From assembly GCF_000736415.1 (NCBI RefSeq), contig NZ_CP009044.1, positions 1 through 64,000 of the forward strand: 64,000 nucleotides of DNA. The letters run 5' to 3'. The notes under the pieces are model-generated. The model saw only the letters and a program-made list of their open reading frames with translations. It made no database searches and had not been told where the DNA came from. The position numbers and the translations under genes are program-made. Every line of letters starts with the position of its first letter. The first letter of the stretch is position 1. Source of the stretch: Campylobacter iguaniorum. GTDB taxonomy: Bacteria; Campylobacterota; Campylobacteria; Campylobacterales; Campylobacteraceae. Positions 41,128-51,200 of the stretch are shown here, piece after piece.

Positions 41128-41283
41128 ATGCCATTTCTAATACTTCTTTTTGCATTATTCATTTTTGCCTTGTCAAAAGGTATGTATATAGAGTCAATAC
41201 CAGTAGGCGTATTGTTACTCATTTCTCTAGTTATCGAAACAAATATCGAAAAAGCTCGAAATTTACTTGATCAATATTTTTAA
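41128..41283 (+). CDS. Small membrane protein (51 aa)
   Basis: Read from sequence: ATG at 41128, stop at 41283, AAAAAGG upstream and a TATAAT box at 41094-41099. Two hydrophobic segments (FLILLFALFIFALS, and PVGVLLLISLVI) and a short charged tail. The stop merges with the first iteron. It could also be chance in an AT-rich region. Confidence 0.4.
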   Translation: MPFLILLFALFIFALSKGMYIESIPVGVLLLISLVIETNIEKARNLLDQYF

Positions 41284-41284
41284 A

Positions 41285-41304
41285 AAACGAAGCAATTTAA
41301 TACC
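41285..41304 (+). repeat. Detached iteron at the origin
   Basis: One 20-bp copy (AAACGAAGCAATTTAATACC), 142 bp before the tandem cluster. An 8-bp inverted repeat CCTTAGAA/TTCTAAGG lies next to it (41313-41335). Confidence 0.75.
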
Positions 41305-41363
41305 CCCAAAGGCCTTAGAACACATTATTCTAAGGTTATTCAAAAGCAAAAAAATCAACTTTT

Positions 41364-41386
41364 ATTTAGCATATTATATTCTAAAA
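41364..41386. promoter_or_regulatory. Shared operator/promoter element, site D
   Basis: TTTAGCATATT and TATTCTAAAA in a 23-bp element between the detached iteron and the iteron cluster. Orientation and target gene are unclear; it lies inside the origin region. Confidence 0.5.
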
Positions 41387-41426
41387 TATCTTATATATAA
41401 AATAACTCTTCCTTTATATTCTAAAA

Positions 41427-41533
41427 AAACGAAACAGTTTAATACCCTAAACGAAGCAATTTAATAGAGGAGCGAAGCAATTTAATACTGCAAACGAAGC
41501 AATTTAATACTGCAAACGAAGCAATTTAATACC
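41427..41533 (+). repeat. Origin iterons: five copies, 22-bp spacing (oriV)
   Basis: Copies start at 41427, 41449, 41471, 41492 and 41514, consensus AAACGAAGCAATTTAATAC; the first is diverged (GAAACAGTTT). The spacing puts them on one helix face. An AT-rich stretch with the palindrome TTCTATATATAGAA (41553-41566) follows, suiting strand opening, and the rep gene ends at 41597. I call this the replication origin. Confidence 0.85.
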
Positions 41534-41596
41534 TTTTTGTAGATATATATAGTTCTATATATAGAATATATTTAGAACTTCTTTAGTTTTTCGAGG

Positions 41597-42460
41597 CTAA
41601 GAGAGCCGTTCTTTAGACGGCTCCTTATCCTCTTTGGTTATTGAGGGAAGAAAAGAAACTGATTTATGCCCTTTGTAATAAAAAATTCTTTTTGAGACAT
41701 CATAATTTATAAAAAATTGCCCTAAAATATCTTGACTCTCTTTAAGCTCTTTTTTTGCAAGTTGAACTGTTCTTGTACTTTCCATTGGAAATCCTATTGT
41801 GTGTAAAACATCATCAACATTCAAATTTAAAGAGTTATGAGTAAAGAAAAATCGAATAATTGACCTTAGAAGTGGGCTACCTACTTTAAGCAACTCTGGA
41901 ACATTGTTTTTATAGTCAATGCTTAATCCATTTTCATAAAATTTTACATAAGCGTCATCGAGAATAATTCCGAACATATCTTGCTCAAAATCAAAAGCTT
42001 TATTGGCGATAATATTAAAATCAAATTCATTTCCCTTATTATCCCTATAAAGAATTACAGCATCTCTTATTTCGCTAAGTTTTTCTCTAAACCACTTGAG
42101 ATTTTTCCCTAAATCACCATAATGTCGCATAATTTCAGATTGTGAAAAGTAAATAACAATTTTTCCATTTTCTAATCTTCTTGTTTCTTTTGCATAAGAA
42201 AATATTAGATCAAGTAAATCTTTATGAATTTGAGTTAAGAGCCTATTTCTAATTTCAACCTCACCCCATTTAGTCTTTACTTTTCTTACATTTTTATTAG
42301 CAATAAACTCTTTGTATGTACCTGAGTTTTTAGCAATCATAATTACTGGTGCAAAAATAGGTACTCTTAATTCATCAATCGTACTGGTTGATTTTTCTAT
42401 TTTTTCTAATGTATCAAATAATGATGGTTGATAATTCTTTTGTTTTTTCATTTTGTTCAT
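41597..42460 (-). CDS. Plasmid replication initiator (Rep, probable)
   Basis: 287 aa. Adjacent to the iterons, and with a two-part body (about 30-180 and 185-265) suggesting paired winged-helix domains as in RepA/TrfA-type initiators: KTKWGEVEIRNRLLTQIHKD, YFSQSEIMRHYGDLGKNLKW, LRSIIRFFFTHNSLNLNVDD. It overlaps the helicase gene by 4 bp. Iterons lie at its 3' side. Assignment is from context and fold pattern; no database match was run. Confidence 0.65.
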   Translation of the reverse strand: MNKMKKQKNYQPSLFDTLEKIEKSTSTIDELRVPIFAPVIMIAKNSGTYKEFIANKNVRKVKTKWGEVEIRNRLLTQIHKDLLDLIFSYAKETRRLENGKIVIYFSQSEIMRHYGDLGKNLKWFREKLSEIRDAVILYRDNKGNEFDFNIIANKAFDFEQDMFGIILDDAYVKFYENGLSIDYKNNVPELLKVGSPLLRSIIRFFFTHNSLNLNVDDVLHTIGFPMESTRTVQLAKKELKESQDILGQFFINYDVSKRIFYYKGHKSVSFLPSITKEDKEPSKERLS

Positions 42461-43626
42461 TTTCTTCTTTTTCCTCTAGTTCTTTTGTTATTCTTATTAG
42501 AGCTTGGAAATACAGTTCTTACAAACTCTTTTTCATTTAAAATATTAGATACACCATAGTTATCTTTTCCTATTTTAAATTTTCTATCAGTTTCATTTTT
42601 TTCAATCACTTCAATTTCATATACTAATCTCACTGCATCAACTAAAGATGAAGCTCCTCTACTTCCATTTCCTTGTTTATCTGCGTGATGAATAAATATA
42701 ATTGTTTTATTTTCTCTTGCTGCCCATCTAGTAAATTGTTGCATAAATTTTCTAGCTTGAGAGTTGCTATTTTCATTTCCTCCATAAAATCCAATAAGTG
42801 GATCTAGTAGTATTATATTGCAATCTTTGAGTTTTGTTTTCATAAGCTCAAATTTGTTGTTTAATTCACCATTTTCTTCTACGATATGAAAAGGCTCCCA
42901 TTCCGATCCAGTAACAAAGAAATTTGAAAAATCATCAATATTTTTATTCAAAATATTATTTGATATTAAACCTGCTCTATGTTTCGACAACCCTTTTGGA
43001 TCCTCACTTAACCAAGCAAATACTTTTTCATTTGGATTTTTAATTAGATGCCTTAATGCTAACTGTATAATTATCCAACTTTTACCTACCCCACCATTTG
43101 CAACAATCATTGATACAGTTTTTCTAGGAATTGGCAACCAATCTTCACAAATATACTCTGTTTGCTCTTCTTGTATCTCTGATATTGGTTCCATTTCAAA
43201 TAGGTCATAGTCATTCATAGAAAGCATATTTTGAGCTTCTTGTAGTAATAGTGACTTTACCTCTGGAATAGTTGTATTTTGAAGTTTAAGAGTTATTTCT
43301 TCTAGTTTTGCATTGATTATTCTTTTTTCATAAAACTCAATAAGTATATTTTCGTATTTATCGATATTAATAGTTTTTTTTTGGTTTATAATTTCTTTGA
43401 AAAGTTTATCATTAAAATTAGTACCAAGTTCTTTTTTGATTAATGGTTCTTCAAAAGGTAATTCATTGTTACAAAGCTTTTCAAGGGTTTTAAAAAGATC
43501 TTTATGAAATGTAAAGAAAAAAGTGTCTGGCTCTAATTTAGATGAGATAAATAGTGATGGTTCTGAAATATAACTAGCCAAAACAACTTTTTCAATATCA
43601 ATACCATACAAACTATTATTACTCAT
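42457..43626 (-). CDS. Replicative helicase, RepA/DnaB-like
   Basis: 389 aa. The N-terminal part (about 1-140) resembles the DnaB N domain (YGIDIEKVVLASYISEPSLF). The RecA-like core (about 150-380) has Walker A NGGVGKSW, Walker B NIILLDPLIGFYGG, and IIFIHHADKQGNGSRGASSL, matching the RSF1010 RepA/AAA_25 class. Overlaps rep by 4 bp; the downstream tail is Lys-rich. Unwinds the origin. Confidence 0.8.
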   Translation of the reverse strand: MSNNSLYGIDIEKVVLASYISEPSLFISSKLEPDTFFFTFHKDLFKTLEKLCNNELPFEEPLIKKELGTNFNDKLFKEIINQKKTINIDKYENILIEFYEKRIINAKLEEITLKLQNTTIPEVKSLLLQEAQNMLSMNDYDLFEMEPISEIQEEQTEYICEDWLPIPRKTVSMIVANGGVGKSWIIIQLALRHLIKNPNEKVFAWLSEDPKGLSKHRAGLISNNILNKNIDDFSNFFVTGSEWEPFHIVEENGELNNKFELMKTKLKDCNIILLDPLIGFYGGNENSNSQARKFMQQFTRWAARENKTIIFIHHADKQGNGSRGASSLVDAVRLVYEIEVIEKNETDRKFKIGKDNYGVSNILNEKEFVRTVFPSSNKNNKRTRGKRRK

Positions 43627-43628
43627 CT

Positions 43629-44048
43629 TTAGCCTCCAACATAGCTTTTCTTTAAAGTTTCTATTTTATCTAAATATTCCAATAACATATCTGAGGGTAT
43701 TTTCCCCTCTATTGGATCACCTACTACTTGCCCACTTGGAGTAAGTATCATTGTAGTTGGCGTAGTACCGTTAAACGGTAAATCCATAGGAACTTTACCA
43801 CCTTTTGCAAGATCAGTTATTGTTACTATAAAATTTTCATTTAGGTAGCTTGCTAATTTTTGATTAGAATTTACATCGGCCATTAGTTCGTGACAATGAG
43901 GACAAGTATTTGACAAAATGAAAAATATTGTTAATTTACCTTGTTTTTGAGCTTCTGGTATTGCATCATAAATACTGTTAAAAACCTGCCCATAAGACGC
44001 TTGAAGTAGCAAAGCTACCCCAAGTAATATCTTAGCTATCTTTTTCAT
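43629..44048 (-). CDS. Exported thioredoxin-fold protein (TrbB/DsbC-like)
   Basis: 139 aa from the ATG at 44048 with AAGGAAAAAG upstream. Signal peptide MKKIAKILLGVALLLQASYG. A CPHC active site (residues about 42-45) sits in the thioredoxin pattern, with cis-Pro in GTTPTTMI. Presumably forms or isomerises disulfides of the Cys-rich transfer proteins (TraH, TraN, TraU). Confidence 0.8.
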   Translation of the reverse strand: MKKIAKILLGVALLLQASYGQVFNSIYDAIPEAQKQGKLTIFFILSNTCPHCHELMADVNSNQKLASYLNENFIVTITDLAKGGKVPMDLPFNGTTPTTMILTPSGQVVGDPIEGKIPSDMLLEYLDKIETLKKSYVGG

Positions 44049-44217
44049 CTTTTTCCTTTTCTGGAGCTTCTTTATCATCTCCACCCATCATATTTTTAAA
44101 AAATTTTCTAACTTTCTCTTTAGCAGCTGCTCTACTTTCTGGTGTCTCTCCAGTCATTTTATCAAGAGTTTCCTCTGCATTGTTTAATATTTTTTGTAGT
44201 GTTTCATTTAGTTCCAT
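44032..44217 (-). CDS. Small charged protein (61 aa)
   Basis: Helical, with a highly charged acidic/basic tail (DDKEAPEKEKDEKDS); no signal or TM. Overlaps the thioredoxin gene by 17 bp and follows trbC by 3 bp. No family recognised. Confidence 0.45.
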   Translation of the reverse strand: MELNETLQKILNNAEETLDKMTGETPESRAAAKEKVRKFFKNMMGGDDKEAPEKEKDEKDS

Positions 44218-44220
44218 AGT

Positions 44221-45162
44221 TTATTCTCCTTGATTATAAAAAGATTGGCTCATAGCTTTAAGTAATCGTTCAATACCATCACTTTTAGCTTTTTTATTGA
44301 TTTGTTCTAAAGCATAGTCAATACTTGCTTCACCATAAGCTATCCAGTAAAGTTCATCTTTATCTGGAGTTCCAATTACATCTTTAAACTCTTGAACTAC
44401 TGGATTGTAGTTCTTAATAAATAAAACCGCAGGTACTTTCTTTACATCAAACCTCCTTGTAATTTTGGGATTAATCTCTACATTAAAAGAATATCTATTG
44501 TTTTGATCACTTGGATCTCCATTAGGATCTTTAACAAGTAGATCATTTATATAATTTATTGTTGGCATAATTTTTTTAGGCGTACCAATTACCCCTCTTA
44601 GGATAAATGTTACATCAGTATTTACTTTTTCAAGCAATTTAAAATAGTTTCTAATTGTTTCTTTTTTCAATGAAGAGCTTATAACTATAAAAAGTTTTTC
44701 ATTCGGATTAAGAAACTTGTTTTTTGACAATAAAGGGCTATTAGTAGCCTCTAATTGTTGCATAATCTCTTTTGTATGATTGTTATATTTTCCAGTATAT
44801 TTACTCCAATCAATAGATTTATCATAAAGGATGTAATTTTCATTTTCCTTTACTCCTTTTTGAAATTTATCGGATCTTACATATTCAGATACCTCTTTAG
44901 CTTGTTCCTCTGCACTTTTACTTTTGGCCGTTTGAATTTCACCAAATTTTTTATCAAATTGTTTCTGGTTCATATCCATATTTGATTTTATATCATTAAG
45001 ATTTAAGTCTTTTGACTTTTCTCTTAATTCTTCTGGTGATATATCAAACTGTTTAGTTTTGCTATCTGGTAAATATTTATCCATAAATATTTGAGTTTTA
45101 TTGCTATCTTCTGCATATAGCATAGATGCTAAAACTAAACTAATTGCAAAAAACTTTTTCAA
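44221..45162 (-). CDS. trbC: TrbC-like pilus assembly protein
   Basis: 313 aa, signal peptide about 1-17. The C-terminal half matches F-type TrbC: LFIVISSSLKKETIRNYF, TDVTFILRGVIGTPKKIM, VEINPKITRRFDVKKVPAV and a tail AYGEASIDYALEQI. In F, TrbC is a periplasmic protein that works with TraW. Here EAL and traU separate it from traW. Good confidence. Confidence 0.85.
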   Translation of the reverse strand: MKKFFAISLVLASMLYAEDSNKTQIFMDKYLPDSKTKQFDISPEELREKSKDLNLNDIKSNMDMNQKQFDKKFGEIQTAKSKSAEEQAKEVSEYVRSDKFQKGVKENENYILYDKSIDWSKYTGKYNNHTKEIMQQLEATNSPLLSKNKFLNPNEKLFIVISSSLKKETIRNYFKLLEKVNTDVTFILRGVIGTPKKIMPTINYINDLLVKDPNGDPSDQNNRYSFNVEINPKITRRFDVKKVPAVLFIKNYNPVVQEFKDVIGTPDKDELYWIAYGEASIDYALEQINKKAKSDGIERLLKAMSQSFYNQGE

Positions 45163-45163
45163 T

Positions 45164-45853
45164 TTATACTCCTTTGTATTCTTCTACTGGTTGAGGTGTT
45201 CCTAAGTAGAAACCTTGTAAATAATCTGCCCCAACAATTTTTGCAGTTTCAAATAATTTTTTATTTTCAATATGCTCAATCACTGTCTCTTTTTCCAACG
45301 ATTTTACAAAAGACACTAAATGTTTTAAACCATCAACTAATTTATCTCTACCCTCTTTTATATTTTGCATAAATACACCATCAAATTTAATAGTTTGAAT
45401 AAAATCATAATCACAAATAAGGCTTCTAACTGATTTTTCTGAACAAAAATCATCAAGTGCTATTTTAAATCCATTGTTTTGAAGCTTAACAAGTAGCTCA
45501 TCTTTATCATTGCCAATAAAAACATCTTCTGTAACTTCAATCATTACTTTATGAGCCACCTTTTTTCTTGCAAACAAAAACAATAAATTATCAACAATAT
45601 CCTCATTAATTTCATCTGTTGATAAATTAATAGTAACATTGCTATTTCCAACAAAACCATTATCTATAAGGGTATAAGCATAATGTATTAACATTTTTGT
45701 ATATTTTGTTGCTATTTGAGGATGCACTGATTGAACATTTCCATTTTCATCTTTTACTCTGCCAAGTATTTCAAAAAATGTAATATTTCCGTCTTTTGAA
45801 ACAATTGGTTGCAAAACATAATTAACCGAAAAATTTTTATGAAGAGCGTGCAT
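45164..45853 (-). CDS. EAL-domain c-di-GMP phosphodiesterase-like protein
   Basis: 229 aa from the ATG at 45853 (AGAGGG upstream); the open frame reaches 45958 inside traU without an ATG. The EAL domain has FEILGR in place of EAL, but keeps INLS, MIEVTED, ALDDFCS, IKFDGVF, VIEHIEN and GADYLQGFYLG, so the metal and substrate residues look intact. Stand-alone, cytosolic. Lies between traU and trbC inside a transfer operon. Confidence 0.75.
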   Translation of the reverse strand: MHALHKNFSVNYVLQPIVSKDGNITFFEILGRVKDENGNVQSVHPQIATKYTKMLIHYAYTLIDNGFVGNSNVTINLSTDEINEDIVDNLLFLFARKKVAHKVMIEVTEDVFIGNDKDELLVKLQNNGFKIALDDFCSEKSVRSLICDYDFIQTIKFDGVFMQNIKEGRDKLVDGLKHLVSFVKSLEKETVIEHIENKKLFETAKIVGADYLQGFYLGTPQPVEEYKGV

Positions 45854-45899
45854 TAAAGCACCCTCTCTATTGTTATTAATGCAATAATTATCTCTATTT

Positions 45900-46895
45900 T
45901 TAAAACGCACAACATTCCCTTTTTTTGAATAATAAATAGTTAAAGTTATCACCAACAAACGGTATGTTTTTAGTAAAACTCCACAATAGTCCAGATTGTC
46001 CTATTCCAGTTGCCGTTGGATGTGGTATAGGAGCCATAATCTGTAACCTATAAGCCGATTTTCTCCAAATTGGTGCAGGATAATAACCACAAAGTCCTGC
46101 TTGCCCCCAAGAACCCCATAGTATTAATTGTCTATGAAGTTTATAAATCATTGAAGCTGCTACGGATGCACTATCTTCTACATAATCTTTAGTGTTTGTG
46201 TTTCCAGTTAAAGGATAAGCATTACCCCAAGAACCTTTACACCAAAATAGTGGATCAAGAGCTACATTTGCTTGAGATGATACACTATCTGCAATACAAG
46301 CCATATTGGTTATTGGATTACCAAATAACATAGCTTCTGGATTAATTATTGCTGTTAGCATATCATCTTGCCACAATGGATCAACCTCTGTAATATATGC
46401 CATATCAAAGCCAGTATGCTCAAGACAAATAAAATCTGTCATAAGTTCAAGTATAGAATATAGTGGAAAAATGTAATAGTGAGATTGAAAAAAAGTTCTT
46501 GTTCTATCTTCACCATCACCTTTTGTTCCTGCACCCATTGGATTTAATGACATACCAAACCCCATACCTGCAAAACAATATGGATCTTTAACTACATCAA
46601 TCAATCTACTTGGTTCAAAAAAACTTACTGGAATACCTATTCTCATAAATATCGGTGGTGGCATTGGGCATACACAAAGTGGTGAACCTACGCTCCCTTG
46701 TGGATCTGGCATATGTCCGTGTAAAACTTGCACCCCTGCAATACTAAGAGGAAGCATACAAGCATAACACGCTGTAAAAGCTGTTTGAGCTAATTGAGCA
46801 GGATTAGGTTTGCATACTGCCTCTGCTTTATTAGGAAAAATTAAAAGTGATGTAGCCAAAGCTACACTTGCTATCATTTTTTTAATTTTTAGCAT
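45900..46895 (-). CDS. traU: Conjugative pilus assembly protein TraU
   Basis: 331 aa with a signal peptide (about 1-27). Cys-rich; diagnostic runs are ACYACMLPLSIAG, CVCPMPPPIFMRIGIPVSFF, and the WGSWGQAGLCGYYPAPIWRK block. TraU is a periplasmic protein needed for DNA transfer. AAAGGAGG precedes the ATG at 46895. The start overlaps traW by 14 bp. Confidence 0.95.
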   Translation of the reverse strand: MLKIKKMIASVALATSLLIFPNKAEAVCKPNPAQLAQTAFTACYACMLPLSIAGVQVLHGHMPDPQGSVGSPLCVCPMPPPIFMRIGIPVSFFEPSRLIDVVKDPYCFAGMGFGMSLNPMGAGTKGDGEDRTRTFFQSHYYIFPLYSILELMTDFICLEHTGFDMAYITEVDPLWQDDMLTAIINPEAMLFGNPITNMACIADSVSSQANVALDPLFWCKGSWGNAYPLTGNTNTKDYVEDSASVAASMIYKLHRQLILWGSWGQAGLCGYYPAPIWRKSAYRLQIMAPIPHPTATGIGQSGLLWSFTKNIPFVGDNFNYLLFKKRECCAF

Positions 46896-47532
46896 TATCA
46901 ACCTCCTTTTCTCTACAAGATAAACATATCTCTGATACCTCTATTTTTTCCCTTTTTTGAACAACTATACTAGGCGTATGTTTCAATTGGAACCTTTTAG
47001 TGATCTCTGGTAAACAATAAAAAACTTGTTGATTAAGTTCTTTGATTAAATCATAGTAACTTCCATCTGTAATCAATAATCTATAAGCTATCGTATTAGC
47101 GTATTTACTGTTTTTAAACCATTCAACTTCTTGTCTATTTTTACCATTTATAACAACTATTCCATACCCAAGTTTTGCATATTTAAGAGGATTAAAGGTA
47201 AAGCCTTTTTTATAGATAATATTTCCCTCCGCATCTTTAATATCTCTATCAAGGGTATAGCTCATATCTGGCTCAAAAACATTATCTTTTAAAGCAGGTT
47301 CTAAAGCAATAAGTCCATCTGGTTGATATTGTTTTATTTTCTCTTTTGCTTTTATTTTCTCCTCTTCAAACCTTTTTTCTATTTTCTCTTTATTATCTGT
47401 TAAATGTTGTTGAATAGCCTCAAGCATATCTTTTTCTGCAAATTCGTGAGTATCACCAATAAAAAGCTCATTGTTTGATGAAGCATAAAGCATCATCATA
47501 GATGCTATGATTGATAAGGCTATTTTTCTCAT
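46882..47532 (-). CDS. traW: Pilus assembly protein TraW
   Basis: 216 aa, signal peptide about 1-17. The fold is TrbC/TraW-like: TFNPLKYAKLGYGIVVINGK, YRLLITDGSYYDLIKELNQ, PEITKRFQLKHTPSIVVQ. Periplasmic partner of TrbC. Overlaps traF by 4 bp and traU by 14 bp, so it is part of one operon. Confidence 0.9.
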   Translation of the reverse strand: MRKIALSIIASMMMLYASSNNELFIGDTHEFAEKDMLEAIQQHLTDNKEKIEKRFEEEKIKAKEKIKQYQPDGLIALEPALKDNVFEPDMSYTLDRDIKDAEGNIIYKKGFTFNPLKYAKLGYGIVVINGKNRQEVEWFKNSKYANTIAYRLLITDGSYYDLIKELNQQVFYCLPEITKRFQLKHTPSIVVQKREKIEVSEICLSCREKEVDNAKN

Positions 47533-48296
47533 TTATCTTTCTCCATAATTGCATTGTCAAATAAAAACATAGTGTTTTTAACTATTTCCTCTTGAGTGGC
47601 AAGTCCAGATTTTACCCTCATCCATATAGCTTCACCTTTACTATTTTTATAAATAAAAAAACTCTCTGGAGTAGTAGCTAGTTTAAATTTTTGAACCATA
47701 TCTGGCTGCTCATCAGTATTTACATATTCAACCGTGGTTCCGTACTTTTCTTTTAAAGAATTAAAAACAATCTCTTGTCTTTTATAGGCCATTTCGTTTT
47801 GCATATTGAAGAACACAACAAAACCAAGATCATCTTTATGTTTTGTAAAAAACTCATCTGTTTCTTTTTCTTTTTGATGAAATTGAGCACTACGACCATA
47901 TTTGTCTTTTGCAATGTCTGGATATTCAAGATTAGGATTTTCAAGCATATTGATAGTCCAAACTTTTGCATACTTTTCACTTTGGTCTGTTTGCCATTTA
48001 TTCATCATTTGTACGATTTGAACATTCTCTTTAGATGGGTTCATAACTGCAATTTCTTTAGCTCTAGTAAAAGCCTCACTAAATTCTTTGGCTTGCATAG
48101 TGTCAAGGTTATTAAGAGGGATTGATTTCATAAATTCTTGATCACTCTTTTTTTTCTCATCTTTTTTTTCTTCTTTTTTCTTCTTTTGCTCTTCTTTGTA
48201 ATAGAACCAACCCTCTTTACCAGTCTCAAAAAAATCATTAGCCGCATACGAAGATGAGGCTATGAGAGATGCTAATAAAATATTATAAAACTTCAC
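47529..48296 (-). CDS. traF: Pilus assembly protein TraF (thioredoxin-like, no CxxC)
   Basis: 255 aa from a GTG at 48296 (AGGAGG 5 nt upstream); the open frame extends 26 codons further with no good site. Signal peptide VKFYNILLASLIASSSYA. GWFYYKEEQ matches the TraF GWxWYxE box. Thioredoxin-like C-terminal half with GFVVFFNMQNEM, but no Cys pair, so structural rather than redox. Periplasmic. Confidence 0.85.
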   Translation of the reverse strand: MKFYNILLASLIASSSYAANDFFETGKEGWFYYKEEQKKKKEEKKDEKKKSDQEFMKSIPLNNLDTMQAKEFSEAFTRAKEIAVMNPSKENVQIVQMMNKWQTDQSEKYAKVWTINMLENPNLEYPDIAKDKYGRSAQFHQKEKETDEFFTKHKDDLGFVVFFNMQNEMAYKRQEIVFNSLKEKYGTTVEYVNTDEQPDMVQKFKLATTPESFFIYKNSKGEAIWMRVKSGLATQEEIVKNTMFLFDNAIMEKDK

Positions 48297-51200
48297 CTTT
48301 ACCTCCTTTGCTATCTGGGATTGAGCTACTAGGACTTGATTTTTGTAGCTGCTTAATTTGGATTTGAAGATCACTTACTTGCTTCCCAACCAAGTCGCTT
48401 TTATCCACAATATTAAACTCCATTTGTCCGTTGTTTAGTTGCCCTTGAACTGATTGTGTTTGAGGGTTAAAGTTAGGATTTTGAGCCATAAAATCATTAT
48501 AATCAGATTTATAATCTCTCCAAGTTGATGACTCATTCATAGTATTAGAGTTTCCAACTATAAAAGGTTGGCCAGATGCAATTTGATGTCCTATAATTGT
48601 TCCATCTCCTACTGCTGTTGGATTGGTAGGTACACCATCAATAAGTGCTGTTCCTACTGAGGCAACTCCGTGAGCAACTGATGATGGGCTTATGTTTTTC
48701 ATTCCTTTCCAAGCATCATCTATACTTTGACTTATGAATTGTTTTGCATCATCATACCAACTTCCTTTGCTATCAAAAGCATTATTTTTAACAAAGTCTG
48801 CAACATCACCTTTTGCTGTCGATCTTGCGTATTCACCAAGATTTTGATTTAGTTTAGTTTTTGTTTGTTCAATAGAACCATCTTTGTTAAACACTCCTCC
48901 ATTTTGCTCAAAGTTATCTTTAAGGCCAAGTTCTTCCATAAGTTTTCTTGCTTCTGGAGAATTATTTTTAAGAGCATCATCAAGTTGATCAGTTTTTTTC
49001 ATAAGCTCTTCAAGTTCATCAACATTTTTAGCATTTTTAAACTTGTCAAGTATTTCACCACCAATTTTTTTAGCTCCTGCGGAAGTTAAACCAAGAGCCG
49101 CACCCAATCCGACTGCACCAACAAGCATCTCATCTTTGTTTTCATCCCAAAATCTACTAAATAAACCTTGCTCTCCCCATTTTTTACCATCTGAGACACT
49201 TTTTTCTACTTGCCCTTGAACTCCACCGTTTTCTTGTTTAAATTCACCCATTTGCCCTTGAGCATTAGCTTTTGATTGCTCTAATGCTGAATTAGTTTGA
49301 GTTTGAATATTTCCTGCTGCTGTATCGTATTGCCCTTTAATATCTGGAGAGTTGAATTTTGTTGGCTCTGCTAAATTTGGATTTGAGTTCATCTCAAAAC
49401 CACCAGAACCATACTTCCCAACCAAGTCGCTTATTTTTCCCCATTCTCCATTTGCCGATAAGCTACTTAATTCACCCATTGCAACTTTAGCCGCATCAAC
49501 TTTAGGCATCCTACTAAATCTCTCATCTCCATTTATCCAGTTGTTTAGGAACGCTGGAAGATTATTTGCATTTAATCCAGTTTCTGTCATCTCTGCATTG
49601 CTTAGTTTTGTCATAGCATTTTGTACTTGAGAGTAACTTTCACTGTCTGTAACTTTTAACATCTCTGCGTATGATGCTTGATATGATGAATTACCAGATA
49701 CAACTTTTGAGAACTGCTCTTGAATTTGATTAAAGTTTTGCTCTGCCTCTTTTGAGTTATCCGTCCAAGAGTATTTTTTGCCATCTTGATCAACTCCAGA
49801 ATATACAACTCCACCAGATGCACCAACTTTTCCATCCAAAATACTTGCTGATAGATTACCTCCACCTTGCATAGCCATTCTTTTAAGATTATTAAAATCC
49901 TCTCCATAACCTTGCATATGTTCAAAGGCTTTGCTCATTGCAATACCTTTAGCCTCTGTGATGTTGTGAGTGTCTTGGGTAGATAAACCTTGACTTTGTG
50001 CTTGAGTAAGTGTTTTATCGCTTCCTAGCACGCTTGTAGAGCTGCTTGAGATTGCATTTGATAATTCAGTTGAAGCGGTACTTGTATTTTTATGAGCTGC
50101 ACTTAATGCCATTTGGCTTTGAGCATTAACAACTTGCCCTCCAACCATACCGATGCTACCAGAACCGTCCGTCATTTGTCCGCTATATGTTTGTGTACCA
50201 GTTCCTTTGTCTGTATAGGTGCTATCATTCCAAGAGTGTCCGTTTGTCATACTTTGAGTTTGTGAGCTTATTTGCCCTCCAATATCTCCATATACATCGT
50301 TTCCTACTCTTCCCCCTGGTTTATTAGGGTCAATTTTTTGCTCAGGTAGTGGACTTAATGAAGCTTTTGATAAAGACTGAGATAAGTTACTTGCTAGAGA
50401 TACAAAGCCGTGTTCACTTGCTTTAGCGATAGCATACGCTAATAGTGGTGTTACCATTACCATCCAGTTTACAAAATTTGAACTTTCAATAAATTTATTC
50501 ATAATCATACGATTGTGATTGATTGTTAAATCAACTCCAGTAGCATTTATTAATGCCATTCCCATATCTCTTAAATTCATATCATTAAAATAATTTATAA
50601 TTAAGAGAATTGGTGTCCATAATACCATCCACAACATAAGAGTAAAAAACATTTGTATATGTTTGTATTCACCAAATAATATAGCTAAAATTGCTATTAA
50701 CCAAGCAATACCAACTATGATAGCCGTAAAATATGCTTTTGCTTTAGGAAGATATTTTTGTGCTAACATACCTTGAGCCTGCATTTGTGATGTAAATTGA
50801 TAATCACCTACGGCACTAGCCCAAGCAAGTGCCGATGGGTCAAGTCCAGATGCTTTTGCAGAATTAACAATGGCATCACTTGTCATATTAATTAAAGCCA
50901 TTTGCTGAACATAATCACGAGTGCTATTTCCAGTACCAAACAATTGTTCTTTTACTGCACCTGCATTGTCTTGAAAATGTGTAAAAGCTTCTCCGTTTGT
51001 TGCAGCTGCAACTTTTTCAACATCGCCCAAATAAGTACCTAATGTATTTTCAAGATAATCACCTGCTTCGCTACATTGTACCACCTCTCCAGATGGAGTA
51101 CCTGCTGTATATTTGTTAGTAAGTCTTGATGAAGCGGTGTTAAAAATTGTACCTGCCAAATTGTCATTATCGACAATTAATCCAATGTCCGTAACTCCAG

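Noticed and set aside
41427-41533. Regular 22-bp repeats looking like a CRISPR array
   Set aside because: Spacing equals repeat length, there are no unique spacers, no cas genes, and the repeats end next to a rep gene. They are iterons.
47529-48296. TraF as a thiol oxidoreductase
   Set aside because: The thioredoxin-like half has no CxxC at the expected place (GFVVFFNMQ).
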